A stretch of 64,000 nucleotides of DNA, taken from positions 16,259 through 80,258 of the forward strand of contig NZ_DAHUXJ010000030.1 of NCBI RefSeq assembly GCF_027307225.1, read 5' to 3'. Below the pieces are notes generated by a model. That model ran no database searches. It was not told the DNA's origin and saw nothing but the letters and a program-made list of their open reading frames with translations. This document shows positions 1 through 8,816 of this stretch, piece after piece; position 1 is the stretch's first letter; every line of letters begins with the position of its first letter. This DNA is from Bradyrhizobium sp. (GTDB taxonomy: Bacteria > Pseudomonadota > Alphaproteobacteria > Rhizobiales > Xanthobacteraceae). The position numbers and the translations under genes are program-made.

Positions 1-489
1 GCTGATTGCGTTCCCATGCGCCATCAGCTCCTTTTCGACCGCCACTTTTTCGATGGCATATTGCGAGATAGGCATCAGCGGCGATTCCTCGGTGCAGTAG
101 TTGTTCTCGCCGCCAGAGCCGTAAGCACTGTTCGTCGTCGGCATCAAGATGCGCTGCTCCCGCGAGACGTGCTTCAACATCAGCGTTATGGCGTCGTGGT
201 TGGTCGTTGTCGCGCCGATCGGATCCTGCTTGCAGAGAGGTGCCCCGACGAGCGCCGCCAGCGGAACGATCACGTCCGCCTTCTTCAATAGCGGCAGCAT
301 CGTCTGCTCGGAGCGGATATCGCCTCTCGTAACGACAAAATTGTCGTAGCGACAGCAATTATTGAGGCTCGTCTGCTTGAACAAGAAGTTGTCGACGACA
401 GTCACATGATGGCCGGCATCGAGCAATCGGGGCACAAGCGTCGACCCGATGTAGCCCGCTCCGCCGGTTACCAGAATATTGTAACGCAT
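1..489 (-). CDS. NAD-dependent epimerase/dehydratase, 3' end cut by window edge
   Basis: This is an extended-SDR nucleotide-sugar epimerase/dehydratase; 163 residues are visible and the C-terminus lies left of the window. The Rossmann motif GGAGYIG is at residues 9-15, a conserved serine region TTNSAYG at about 118-124, and the catalytic YxxxK pair at Tyr144 and Lys148. The ATG at 489 follows the preceding nucleotidyltransferase gene by 27 bases, so it is very likely the last visible gene of the same operon. From family knowledge it would oxidise, epimerise, dehydrate or reduce an NDP-sugar in the cytoplasm. The substrate cannot be read from the sequence; the neighbouring 3-dehydratase and kinase suggest an unusual deoxy or heptose sugar. 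Confidence 0.85.
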   Translation of the reverse strand, partial: MRYNILVTGGAGYIGSTLVPRLLDAGHHVTVVDNFLFKQTSLNNCCRYDNFVVTRGDIRSEQTMLPLLKKADVIVPLAALVGAPLCKQDPIGATTTNHDAITLMLKHVSREQRILMPTTNSAYGSGGENNYCTEESPLMPISQYAIEKVAVEKELMAHGNAIS

Positions 490-516
490 TTCGCCGAATC
501 TCCTGGATAAGCCGCC

Positions 517-1263
517 TCAGCCATGGGGAATGCTCTTTGTGGCTTCGCCAAATCGGAGCACCGCCGGTTCCAAAATGTTAGCGGCGCGCCGATAATCAGC
601 GGGCAGCCCAATGTCGATAAATGCGCCGCCGTGACGGAACCCATGCAAGGAAGATTTCCGATCAAGCAGCGCCGGAATAATCTCGCCCTCAAGCGAGACC
701 TCGCCTTTGAAGCGACCAGCGATCGGCTCAAGCACGCCCGGTGAAATCAAATAGACGCCGCCGTTGGCCCAAACGACGCCTGCACCTGCCGGACCAACGA
801 GCGACGTCAGACGATCGTTGGTGTCGAGGCCCACTCCCATATAGCGTTTGGTGTCGTTCGTCCGAAACAATCCGAGCGTCCAATCGGAGCTCCTTGCCTC
901 GTGCAAGCTCCGCAAGTCCGATAGCGGCAGGTCGAAAAACGTATCGCCGTTGAGCACCAGAAAAGGTTCGCCAATCCTCAATTGCCCCATCGCCAGAAAA
1001 AGTCCGCCGCCTGTTCCCAGTGGCCGGTCTTCCACGGCGTAGTCGACGGGCACGTCGTCAAAACGATCGCCGATCTCTTCGATCACCTTCCCCGCCATGT
1101 AGCCGACGGACAAGACGAACCGATCGACGCCCTGTCCGACCCAATAAGACATCAAGTATGCGAGAAAAGGACGTCCATTGACGGGCGCAAGTGGCTTGGG
1201 CAGGTCGGCGACTTCGGCACGAAGCCGCGTACCTTTTCCGCCCGCAAGAATGACCGCTTGCAT
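517..1263 (-). CDS. HddC-like sugar-1-phosphate nucleotidyltransferase
   Basis: A 248-residue NTP_transferase-fold protein. The nucleotide-binding loop LAGGKGTRLR is at residues 6-15, PKP at 22-24, the sugar-binding stretch EDRPLGTGGGL at 78-88, and the metal-binding NGD at about 105-107. Length and motifs match D-glycero-alpha-D-manno-heptose 1-phosphate guanylyltransferase (HddC) and related short nucleotidyltransferases. It would join a sugar-1-phosphate to an NTP, giving the activated donor. Its gene lies 9 bases after the DegT-like gene and the operon also encodes an HddA-like kinase, which is the usual enzyme pair for GDP-heptose. GmhA and GmhB equivalents are not visible, so heptose specificity is an inference. 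Confidence 0.8.
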   Translation of the reverse strand: MQAVILAGGKGTRLRAEVADLPKPLAPVNGRPFLAYLMSYWVGQGVDRFVLSVGYMAGKVIEEIGDRFDDVPVDYAVEDRPLGTGGGLFLAMGQLRIGEPFLVLNGDTFFDLPLSDLRSLHEARSSDWTLGLFRTNDTKRYMGVGLDTNDRLTSLVGPAGAGVVWANGGVYLISPGVLEPIAGRFKGEVSLEGEIIPALLDRKSSLHGFRHGGAFIDIGLPADYRRAANILEPAVLRFGEATKSIPHG

Positions 1264-1272
1264 TTTTCGTTC

Positions 1273-2445
1273 TCAATTGACCGCGTTGATAACGTCGCAG
1301 ATTTCGTCGACTTCTCCGAGACTGAGGTCAGGAAAATTGCCGATATAAAAACCGAAGAAGTGGATGTGGTCGACCTCAGGAAAACCCTTGTGATGATCGG
1401 GTGGAATCACCGGACGCAGGTATGGCTGGCGAAGTTGATTGCCTCCGCCCGCGCTGCCTCTGCGAAACTCAATTCCGGCCTTTCGAAGCGCAGCCATCAG
1501 TCGTTCGGCATACTCAAAATCCGGCTTACGGATCACCAGATTGAATGCATAATTGCTCGAGCCCTCGGTCTTGAAGTCCGTGCGAAACTTCTCCGAATTG
1601 ATGCGCGAAAGGAAGTGCATCAGGTTGTCGGTGCGTCGTCTGACATTGGTGTCCAGTCGCCGCAGCTGCCGGCGGCCGAGTATCCCGCCGAGCTCTGTGT
1701 TCCGAACGTTGTAGGCGGCATGGGCAAAGATGAAGTCCGGGTTGAGGTCCGGGTGTCGCTCCACATAGGCGCTCTTGACAGCGGCATCGCTCGACTCCCG
1801 CACCATTCCGTGCGACCTGAACATCCGCACGGCTTCATAGACGTCACGGTCATTGGTGGAAATCATCCCGCCTTCGATGGTCGTCATATGATGGGCATAG
1901 TAGAAGGAAAAGTTCGCGATCCAGCCGAAGGTGCCAAGCTTCCTGCCGTTGTGGGTGGCTCCGTGAGATTCACAGACATCCTCGATCAGCGGCACGTTGG
2001 CAAGCTCGAGTTGCTTCAGAAGATCATCCGTCAGTCCATCGAACCCCTGCACATGAGTAATGAAGACGGCCCGCGTCTTATCAGTCAGCGCGGCGACGAC
2101 CCGGGCGGGATTCATCGCCAAAGTCCTGGGATCGATATCGACGAACACGGGCGTGAAGCCGTTTTGCAGGACGGACGCGATATCAGAGACCCACGTCAAG
2201 GGAGGCACAATGACTTCACCGCCGTCAGGGTGCCGTATTTTCAGGATTGCGAGCGTGAGCAAATTGGCCGACGCACCAGAATTGACGAGGACGCTGTACC
2301 TGGTTCCAAGCCAATCGCTCCATTCTTGCTCGAAAGCCCTCACATTGGGACCGTTGGTGAGGATCGGATCGTCCTGTTTGAGGTACTCGATAAGAGCATC
2401 CAGGTCTTCCCGAACGATATTGTTGCGCATCAGAGGAAACTTCAT
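1273..2445 (-). CDS. DegT/DnrJ/EryC1-fold enzyme with His in place of PLP Lys (3-dehydratase type)
   Basis: A 390-residue PLP-dependent protein of the DegT/StrS sugar aminotransferase fold. Where aminotransferases have the Schiff-base lysine before the TxEGG signature, this one reads AHHMTTIEGG, with His185 (or His186) at the lysine position. That substitution is the hallmark of the 3-dehydratases ColD and RfbH/DdhC, which use PLP or PMP to remove the C3 hydroxyl of an NDP-4-keto-6-deoxy sugar instead of transaminating it. No iron-sulfur cysteine cluster like that of RfbH is evident, so ColD is the closer model. The start overlaps the transketolase C-subunit stop by 4 bases (ATGA). The exact substrate is unknown. 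Confidence 0.85.
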   Translation of the reverse strand: MKFPLMRNNIVREDLDALIEYLKQDDPILTNGPNVRAFEQEWSDWLGTRYSVLVNSGASANLLTLAILKIRHPDGGEVIVPPLTWVSDIASVLQNGFTPVFVDIDPRTLAMNPARVVAALTDKTRAVFITHVQGFDGLTDDLLKQLELANVPLIEDVCESHGATHNGRKLGTFGWIANFSFYYAHHMTTIEGGMISTNDRDVYEAVRMFRSHGMVRESSDAAVKSAYVERHPDLNPDFIFAHAAYNVRNTELGGILGRRQLRRLDTNVRRRTDNLMHFLSRINSEKFRTDFKTEGSSNYAFNLVIRKPDFEYAERLMAALRKAGIEFRRGSAGGGNQLRQPYLRPVIPPDHHKGFPEVDHIHFFGFYIGNFPDLSLGEVDEICDVINAVN

Positions 2446-3431
2446 CGCCGAGCACCGCTTGCGGCTTTTCCCCTGCCGTTCGACAAGTCGAGCAGACGCT
2501 GCGTTATTACGTCCGGCCCTATTCCTACCTGCTCGTGCAACTCTGCCCTCGTCCCGAGGTCGAAACGATATCCGCCTTCGACACCGATACCGATCAGCTT
2601 GACGTCCAGCGCGGTACGCCGAATGAAGTCGCCCAGCAACGCGTCAACGCCCCCCCGGCCGGCGAACCCCTCTTCCATGCTGACCACTGTTTGATAGCGC
2701 ATCAACTCGGTTCGTAGCTTCTCGGCAGAGAAACGAGCAAGGTCGAACAGGTCGATGACGCCGATCTCCAATCCCAGCCGCGATAAACGATCGGCAACGA
2801 TAAAGGCCGTGTGCAGCATATATCCGGTGGCCACCAGACAGATCCCGCTTTCCCGGCGATGGACGTTGAAGCCGTCTTTCAGATTCGGTGCGATGCCATC
2901 AGCATAGATTGCGGCCAGAACCTGGGCGTCAAGGCGCAGGTATTTGGGGCCCAACACGCCAACGCACTGGTCGAACAGGGCGGCGGCCGCAACATGGTCT
3001 GCGGGCGACAGCACCTGAAAATTCGGGAGCGCCCGCATCAGGGTGATATCTTCATAGCATTGGTGCGTTGGCCCGGACACGACGTAGCTGTATCCCGCTC
3101 CCACCCCGATAAGATTGAGATTCATGGGGCGAACGGTCGACAGCAACGCTAGGCTGACCCGGATTTGCTCGAAACAACGCATGGTGATGAAGGGAGCAAT
3201 CGCGTAGGCGAACACCGTATAGCCTTCGAGGGCGAGGCCGGCGGAAACATTGATCAAGTTCTGTTCCGCAATTCCCACATTGACAAACCGCTCGGGGAAA
3301 TCTGCTCGAATGCGATCGAGAACAGGCGATCCAAAATCGGCCGATACGAAGAATATCGACTTGTCTGTCGCCATTGCGTCGTGAATCCTGCGCAATAGAG
3401 CATCGCGCATCGCAATTGGTTTAGCCGACAT
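2442..3431 (-). CDS. Transketolase-like enzyme, C-terminal subunit
   Basis: A 329-residue protein matching the pyrimidine-binding and C-terminal domains of transketolase/DXS. The conserved stretch GIAEQNLI lies near residues 53-60 and carries the catalytic glutamate that activates thiamine diphosphate. It pairs with the N-terminal subunit encoded immediately upstream (11-base overlap). Split transketolases transfer a two-carbon ketol unit. Housekeeping transketolase is normally one long chain, so a split pair inside a polysaccharide operon suggests a dedicated role, either in making a heptulose precursor or in adding a two-carbon branch to a keto-sugar. The family assignment is secure; the specialised role is an inference. 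Confidence 0.88.
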   Translation of the reverse strand: MSAKPIAMRDALLRRIHDAMATDKSIFFVSADFGSPVLDRIRADFPERFVNVGIAEQNLINVSAGLALEGYTVFAYAIAPFITMRCFEQIRVSLALLSTVRPMNLNLIGVGAGYSYVVSGPTHQCYEDITLMRALPNFQVLSPADHVAAAALFDQCVGVLGPKYLRLDAQVLAAIYADGIAPNLKDGFNVHRRESGICLVATGYMLHTAFIVADRLSRLGLEIGVIDLFDLARFSAEKLRTELMRYQTVVSMEEGFAGRGGVDALLGDFIRRTALDVKLIGIGVEGGYRFDLGTRAELHEQVGIGPDVITQRLLDLSNGRGKAASGARR

Positions 3432-4248
3432 CGTCGTTCGCCTTCAGGAGCGAATCGAGCAAATCCGGCTTTGGCGCAAGTATGTGCGACAATGGCTCGT
3501 TTTCTAAGCCCGGCACGCCTCTGCCCTTCAACGTGCGCGCGATGAGCGCTTTCGGCTGACCGCCAGCTGTGGTTTTGAGTCGCATGAGCGCGTCCTGAAT
3601 GGCCGGCGCATCGTGACCGTCGACCTCGCTGCAATTCCATCCGAATGACTCGAGGCGACCCGCCAAGCCCTGATGCGACACGATCTCATCGGTATATCCG
3701 AGCATGCTGATGCCATTGTTGTCGACGATCAGATGCAGGTTATCCAGCTTGTGCTGGCACGCGAACATTATGGCCTCCCAGTTTGCGCCCTCGTGCAGCT
3801 CGCCATCGCCGCAAACCACGAAGACACTTTGCCCGCTTCGCTTACGCTTGAGGGCAAGTGCCATGCCCGAGGCGACGCCAAGGCCATGACCGAGAGATCC
3901 GTTGACGGTCTCGTAACCGGGAATGATCGGGTCGGGAATACCGCCGAGGATCCCGCCCGCCTTGCAGACCATCTGCAGTTCCTGCATCGGAAAAAAGCCA
4001 AGGTCCGCGAGGATCGGGTACATGCATATCGAACCGTGGCCTTTGCTGATCACGCATCGATCGCGCTGCTCCCAGCGGGGATCTGTGGGCTTGAATTCGA
4101 GAATTCCCCCATAATACAGCGCGACAAAAATCTCGATGGCCGATAGCGAAGACGCTATCCTTGTCTCGGGAGCGCGGCGGTGGATGGCCAGCGTCTCCCG
4201 CCAGACCCATTTCGCCCTTTCCTGCAGATCGACAGAGTTGCTGATCAA
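3421..4248 (-). CDS. Transketolase-like enzyme, N-terminal (TPP-binding) subunit
   Basis: A 275-residue TPP-binding subunit. SKGHGS is near residues 68-73, and the thiamine diphosphate motif GDGE (147-150) is followed 27 residues later by VDNNG. The frame is open back to 4386, but that extension would run into the preceding kinase gene and has no transketolase similarity. I chose the TTG at 4248 because AAGGA lies 7 bases upstream and the product then begins where the family begins (ERAKWVWRETL). It forms one enzyme with the following subunit. Rare TTG initiation may hold down its level. Confidence 0.82.
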   Translation of the reverse strand: MISNSVDLQERAKWVWRETLAIHRRAPETRIASSLSAIEIFVALYYGGILEFKPTDPRWEQRDRCVISKGHGSICMYPILADLGFFPMQELQMVCKAGGILGGIPDPIIPGYETVNGSLGHGLGVASGMALALKRKRSGQSVFVVCGDGELHEGANWEAIMFACQHKLDNLHLIVDNNGISMLGYTDEIVSHQGLAGRLESFGWNCSEVDGHDAPAIQDALMRLKTTAGGQPKALIARTLKGRGVPGLENEPLSHILAPKPDLLDSLLKANDDVG

Positions 4249-4321
4249 GACAAGTTCCTTGAGCCTCAGCGGTTTCCCTGGTGTGAGCCAAGTGCGTACC
4301 CGGCTTTGCTCATATGCATTA

Positions 4322-5317
4322 TCATATACCGTTCGGCTGATAGAGAACGACCCGGCTGCCGCCGTTCTCGAACTTGAAAGGCACATGGATCAAGCCGTTG
4401 AGCCGCTCCCGTATCCTGACATGATCTCGCGGATTTGCGAACAGCAGCATGAAACCTCCGCCTCCTGCTCCAAGAAGCTTTCCGCCGATTGCACCGGCAT
4501 CGCGCGCTGCATTGTAGATTTCATCGATCTCGGGTGTCGTGACCATGTTCGACAGCGTGCGCTTGTTTTGCCAGGCTTCGTGCAGCAGTTCGCCGAAGGC
4601 CTGGATGGGCACAGATGGATCGGTGAGAATATTCAAGCCTTCATCCACAGTTTCCCTGATTCGATCAAGCTGCTGACGCCGCGCGTGAAGATTGTCCAGC
4701 TTCGACCTGGCCACCTCGGAAGCGAAACGCGAAAATCCTGTAAAACATAGCATAAGCTGGGCAGCGAGTTCATCCTTTCGCTCCGTCGGCACGATAACCG
4801 GCCGGACGTCGAACGAGCCATCATGGCGAAACTCGACGACATTCAGACCGCCATAGGCCGCCAGTATCTGATCCTGCGAACCGACATTTTCCTTGATCAG
4901 GTCCTGCTCGATGTGAATTGCGGTTTTGGCCAGATCATCCCGGTTGGTCATCCGCCCGTGCAGGGCTTGCAATGCATGGACCAGACCGACCGTGAAGGAC
5001 GAACTTGATCCAAGGCCAGATCGCGCAGGCAGATCGCCGTCGTGATGGATTTCCAGGCCGTCTTCGATCTTGGCCCATTCAAGCGTCGCCCGCACAGCGG
5101 GGTGCTGAATTTCGTCGATGCGCGAAACATTCTCGATCTTGGAATAGACGATGCGGTGCTTGTGCTCAAAAAACGGCGGGAGCCGGCGGCACGTGATGTA
5201 GCAATATTTGTCGAACGTGGTCGCCAGCACGGCGCCTCCGTGCTCTCGGAACCATCCCGGATAGTCGGTACCGCCTCCGAAAAACGAAACCCGGTACGGC
5301 GTCCTTGTAATGATCAC
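4322..5317 (-). CDS. GHMP-family sugar kinase, HddA-like
   Basis: A 331-residue GHMP kinase. Its N-terminus ITRTPYRVSFFGGGTDYP and the ATP-binding motif RSGLGSSSS (about 99-107) match D-glycero-D-manno-heptose 7-phosphate kinase (HddA) and similar anomeric sugar kinases. It would make the sugar-1,7-bisphosphate or sugar-1-phosphate later activated by the HddC-like enzyme. The reading frame is open to 5470, but the GTG at 5317 has GAGAAG just upstream and places the conserved residues at the N-terminus, as in the family. It starts 27 bases after the radical-SAM gene stops. Confidence 0.83.
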   Translation of the reverse strand: MIITRTPYRVSFFGGGTDYPGWFREHGGAVLATTFDKYCYITCRRLPPFFEHKHRIVYSKIENVSRIDEIQHPAVRATLEWAKIEDGLEIHHDGDLPARSGLGSSSSFTVGLVHALQALHGRMTNRDDLAKTAIHIEQDLIKENVGSQDQILAAYGGLNVVEFRHDGSFDVRPVIVPTERKDELAAQLMLCFTGFSRFASEVARSKLDNLHARRQQLDRIRETVDEGLNILTDPSVPIQAFGELLHEAWQNKRTLSNMVTTPEIDEIYNAARDAGAIGGKLLGAGGGGFMLLFANPRDHVRIRERLNGLIHVPFKFENGGSRVVLYQPNGI

Positions 5318-5343
5318 TGCGTTCTTCTCAATATCATTAGGAA

Positions 5344-6867
5344 CTAATCGCCCAAGAGTTTCCGCTTCAAACGGATCGCCGACATCTGCTCGACATTGCG
5401 CCGCTCTGTTGCGCCGAATCTTCGCTCGACAAGCGAGAGATACGCCGGATTCCTGAAATAAGTCAGCCAAGCCTCGTCGCGAAATTTAAGAACTTCTGCG
5501 GCGGAAAGGTACTTCGTCCTCATCGGCTTGCTTTCGTACGACAGGAAAGCGAACGCCTCAAAACTGTCTGGCAACTCCCACCCGTTCTTTAGAGCGGTGT
5601 GATAAAGCGGACTACCGGGCAAAGCCTGGCAAGGGTACATGTTTGCCATCTCAGTGTTGAGCTCCAGCGCAAGATCGAGCGTCTCCTCCATTGTCTGGCG
5701 GCTGTCTTCGGGAAAACCGAAAATGTAGTTGCTGATAATGTTTATGTCGGCGCCACGGATGGTTTCGCAGATATCGCGAATATTGACATCCCAAAACGAT
5801 CCCTTGGACACTTCCTGCCGAACCGTCTGATTTCCGGCCTCGACTCCCAGCGCCAGCCAATTTACGCCGGCCTTTTTGAACTTCTCAAGTGCATCAGCAC
5901 GCACGGTGTCGATGCGCGAGTAGGTCCACATATTGAAGCCGTATTCGGATTGAATGCAGTCGTCGAGAATCGGAAGATAGTATTTTCGATTGAGGAAGAA
6001 CATTTCATCGCTGATGCGAAGTGTTTTCACACCTAGACTCGCCAGCTTTCGCATCTGCCTCGCCACCCACTCCGGGCTCCAGAAACGCATGCCGCGCGAA
6101 TGAGACGCGTTCGTTGCATCATCGTTATCGACGCGATTGACGATATTAATCATGCAGAAATTGCAGGCGAACTGACACCCGAGTGATGTGTAGATGGCGG
6201 CGAAAGGAGTCCTCTTGTTGTGGTCGAAACCGGCGTGCCAGAAATGCGCGCGATAGAGATCGAGCGGTCTTTCCTGGTAGGGCAGCAAATCCCAGGCATA
6301 GCCAGGTAAATCGATGTCCATACGTGACTGCGGAACGATGCTTTCGGGAGCGTTCAATATGAGATCGGGTGCAGCGCCATTTGGAATCTTGTAGCCTATG
6401 CCCTTGATCGATCGCAGGTCGTCCCCGAGATTGGACCGCAAAAGATTCTGTAGTGCGTAGACGCCCTCGTTGAGCAGCACGATGTCAACGCAGGGATAGG
6501 CTAGCACCTGCTTCGGTAACGCGCTGGTGTGGGAGCCGACGAAGCAGATCAGCGCTGAGATACCCGCGGCTTTCAACGCACCAGCGAGTTCAATCCCGCC
6601 AATCATGCTCGTTGTGCCGGAGTTTGGATTCTGGCCGTACAGCACCATCACCACGACGCGCGGCTTTGCGTCCTGGACCCGTTTGACGGCCGCCTCCAGC
6701 GACAAGCGTTCGGCGTCTGTATCAAGGATTCCTACGCCGAAGCCTTGGGCGCGACACGACTCGGCGAGCAGCAACGACCAAGTAGGCGGCTCCGTCGCCG
6801 CGAACGTCTTGGCTAGATCCTGATAGGCCTTCGCCGACGAATCTGGTGTTACGAAGAGCGCGTCCAT
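5344..6867 (-). CDS. B12-binding-domain radical SAM enzyme
   Basis: About 507 residues. The N-terminal 150 residues resemble a cobalamin-binding Rossmann domain (LFVTPDSS at the start, then a strand ending in GQNPNSG). The radical SAM core follows with the cluster motif Cys231-x3-Cys235-x2-Cys238 in SLGCQFACNFC. Such proteins often methylate unactivated carbons or rearrange substrates, and in polysaccharide or antibiotic loci they can modify sugars. The ATG at 6867 is preferred because the domain begins there; an in-frame ATG at 6924 would add 19 residues. Its place between a glycosyltransferase gene and the sugar kinase gene suggests it tailors the same glycan, but the reaction is unknown. 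Confidence 0.85.
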   Translation of the reverse strand: MDALFVTPDSSAKAYQDLAKTFAATEPPTWSLLLAESCRAQGFGVGILDTDAERLSLEAAVKRVQDAKPRVVVMVLYGQNPNSGTTSMIGGIELAGALKAAGISALICFVGSHTSALPKQVLAYPCVDIVLLNEGVYALQNLLRSNLGDDLRSIKGIGYKIPNGAAPDLILNAPESIVPQSRMDIDLPGYAWDLLPYQERPLDLYRAHFWHAGFDHNKRTPFAAIYTSLGCQFACNFCMINIVNRVDNDDATNASHSRGMRFWSPEWVARQMRKLASLGVKTLRISDEMFFLNRKYYLPILDDCIQSEYGFNMWTYSRIDTVRADALEKFKKAGVNWLALGVEAGNQTVRQEVSKGSFWDVNIRDICETIRGADINIISNYIFGFPEDSRQTMEETLDLALELNTEMANMYPCQALPGSPLYHTALKNGWELPDSFEAFAFLSYESKPMRTKYLSAAEVLKFRDEAWLTYFRNPAYLSLVERRFGATERRNVEQMSAIRLKRKLLGD

Positions 6868-7014
6868 ACCCTGTCCACCAGACCTATATTTCCTTTCGAG
6901 ATCGGCCACAACTAATTCTTGCAAACGTATGGACTATTTTCCGATATATTGCGGGCAGAGTTCGGGTCCGCCAGGGCCTCGGTAGCCATCCATTTGCGCG
7001 CCAAAGCGGGCCTC

Positions 7015-7890
7015 TCAACTCAATAGGTGTGAAAACCAATTGACGTAGTGCCGCGCGACCATGTAGCCAAACAGATAGGTTCGCCAGGTCGCCGGCAGAT
7101 CGGAATCACATAAAAAGGCGCGGTAGCAAAGCGACACGATTCCGAAAAATCGCATTTGGGTCACAACCGGCGCTAGCGGGCGGGAACCCTCACGAGCGAT
7201 TTTCCGGGAAACGTATTCAAACAGCCGATCAGCCTCCATCCGCCTTACCGGAGCAAGCGCAATAAAGGTGGCGTCGTCGCCAAACCTTGCCCGCTCGCGG
7301 TACGTCGCATCCAGAAGTTCGGGATTTGTCCGGTAATGAACGTGCTCGAAGACAATGTCCTCGACATAAATCATTCTGGGATAACCGCGACGCTCCAGGC
7401 GCCGGAATATGTCCATTAGGTGCACGTCGATAAATGCGCCCTTATAGATTCCTGGATACGGTTCCGCGAGAACCTCGCAGGTCTTCCGCGAGAGGACAGG
7501 AAATGTGCAAACCTTTTCGCCCTTGAAGAGGTCGTTCGGATATCCGAGATAGATTCCATCAACGTAGCGCTTGTCCAAGGCTCTGATTTTTTCATCCCAT
7601 CCTTTGGTTCGGATGATGATGTCATCATTGACGGCAATGGTGATTTCGCCGGTGGCGTTCTCGAGACATATCGCGTTGTATGCCCCCATCGTCTGTCGCG
7701 GCACAATGATTGTTTTCAGCGCAATCCGGCTCGACGCAATGCAGTGGCTTGCGGGATCGTCGTCATCGACGCATAAGATTACTTCGATGAGTTCCGGATG
7801 GGCACTTTGCGCAGCTACACTTTGAAGAAAGCGCTCGACGAGTTGCGGCCGGCCGCGCGTTGGCAGAAGCAGCGAGATTCGCTTTTTCAT
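7015..7890 (-). CDS. Family 2-type glycosyltransferase
   Basis: A 291-residue GT-A-fold glycosyltransferase. It opens with strand and loop SLLLPTRGRP (6-15), followed by a conserved acidic patch CVDDDDP (40-46) and a second acidic site AVNDD that would bind the nucleotide-sugar and metal. No clear membrane segment is seen, so it probably acts at the cytoplasmic face on a lipid-linked glycan. It is separated from the radical-SAM gene by about 147 bases and from the ABC exporter by 179, so it may have its own promoter. Donor and acceptor are unknown. Confidence 0.82.
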   Translation of the reverse strand: MKKRISLLLPTRGRPQLVERFLQSVAAQSAHPELIEVILCVDDDDPASHCIASSRIALKTIIVPRQTMGAYNAICLENATGEITIAVNDDIIIRTKGWDEKIRALDKRYVDGIYLGYPNDLFKGEKVCTFPVLSRKTCEVLAEPYPGIYKGAFIDVHLMDIFRRLERRGYPRMIYVEDIVFEHVHYRTNPELLDATYRERARFGDDATFIALAPVRRMEADRLFEYVSRKIAREGSRPLAPVVTQMRFFGIVSLCYRAFLCDSDLPATWRTYLFGYMVARHYVNWFSHLLS

Positions 7891-8069
7891 GGTCTACCGG
7901 ACATCGAACGGTGCGAGCGGATCTCCAGCTTTCTCAACAACATTGTCATTGCGACACCACCCGGAAGGCGAGCAAGTCCCTTGTATACTCTACGAAAAAA
8001 GTAGCAACGCCACGCGAGCATTGCAGCTCGCGCTCCTAGGACGCAGTCTTGGCGAATGTTAGTTCTCCA

Positions 8070-8816
8070 TCATGCACCGATAGTTTCGACGATAAACTTC
8101 CGGTAGCATTCGATTGTCGCTGCGATCGGTCCCTGATGGACCACCTTACCCTCGTGCAGCCAGATGCCCTCGGCACACAGCTCCTGCAAACTGATCAAAT
8201 CATGCGAAACCACGATCAACGTGCCACCCTGTGCCTGATAGTCGGCAAAATAGGTCGCGCATTTGGCCTGGAAGCTGGCGTCGCCAACCGCAAGAACCTC
8301 GTCGATAAGCATCACGTCGCGGTGTGCATGCGCAAGCACCGAGAAAGCCAGCCGGGCGGACATACCGGACGAATAGGTGCGCAACGGCAGATCAATCGCG
8401 GATTCGAGCTCGGAAAAGTCGACGATAGAATCGAATTTTTGCCGGATTTCGGCAAGGCGCAGACCGAGGATCGAGCCGTTCAGGTAGATATTCTCCCGCC
8501 CGGTGAGGTCCGGGTGGCAACCAGCCCCAAGCGCGAGCATACCGCCGATATTTCCTTTGCGCCTGATTTCACCTCGGTCCTGCTCGATCGTACCGAGTAT
8601 CAGGCTCAACAGCGTGCTCTTGCCTGTTCCGTTATGGCCGACGACGCCGAGCGACCGCCCCGCCTCGATCGTGAAGCTGACGTCTTGCAAAGCCCAGTTT
8701 CGTGCAAAGCGTCCGCGCTCTGCCGACACCCGCCTCCCGACCAAGCGCTCCTTGATTCCGAGCCTGGCGTGATTGTGGTAGGTCTTCCACACGCCATTAA
8801 CATCGATCACAGGCAT
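8070..8816 (-). CDS. Polysaccharide ABC exporter ATPase (Wzt/KpsT-like)
   Basis: A 248-residue ATPase with Walker A GHNGTGKST (60-68), ABC signature YSSGM and Walker B VMLIDE followed by the D-loop. The insertion before the Walker A strand and the preserved GMSARLAFSV segment are typical of ATPases exporting capsule or O-antigen. It lacks the long C-terminal glycan-binding domain found in Wzt proteins that recognise a capped chain, so it resembles KpsT or the cap-independent Wzt type. The ATG at 8816 overlaps the permease stop (TGATG) and replaces a longer in-frame start at 8861 that lies inside the permease gene. Confidence 0.9.
   Translation of the reverse strand: MPVIDVNGVWKTYHNHARLGIKERLVGRRVSAERGRFARNWALQDVSFTIEAGRSLGVVGHNGTGKSTLLSLILGTIEQDRGEIRRKGNIGGMLALGAGCHPDLTGRENIYLNGSILGLRLAEIRQKFDSIVDFSELESAIDLPLRTYSSGMSARLAFSVLAHAHRDVMLIDEVLAVGDASFQAKCATYFADYQAQGGTLIVVSHDLISLQELCAEGIWLHEGKVVHQGPIAATIECYRKFIVETIGA

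Noticed and set aside
982..2694. 570-codon open frame on the plus strand over the DegT/nucleotidyltransferase genes
   Set aside because: It lies antisense to two genes with clear family motifs and shows no recognisable domain; long antisense frames are common in high-GC DNA.
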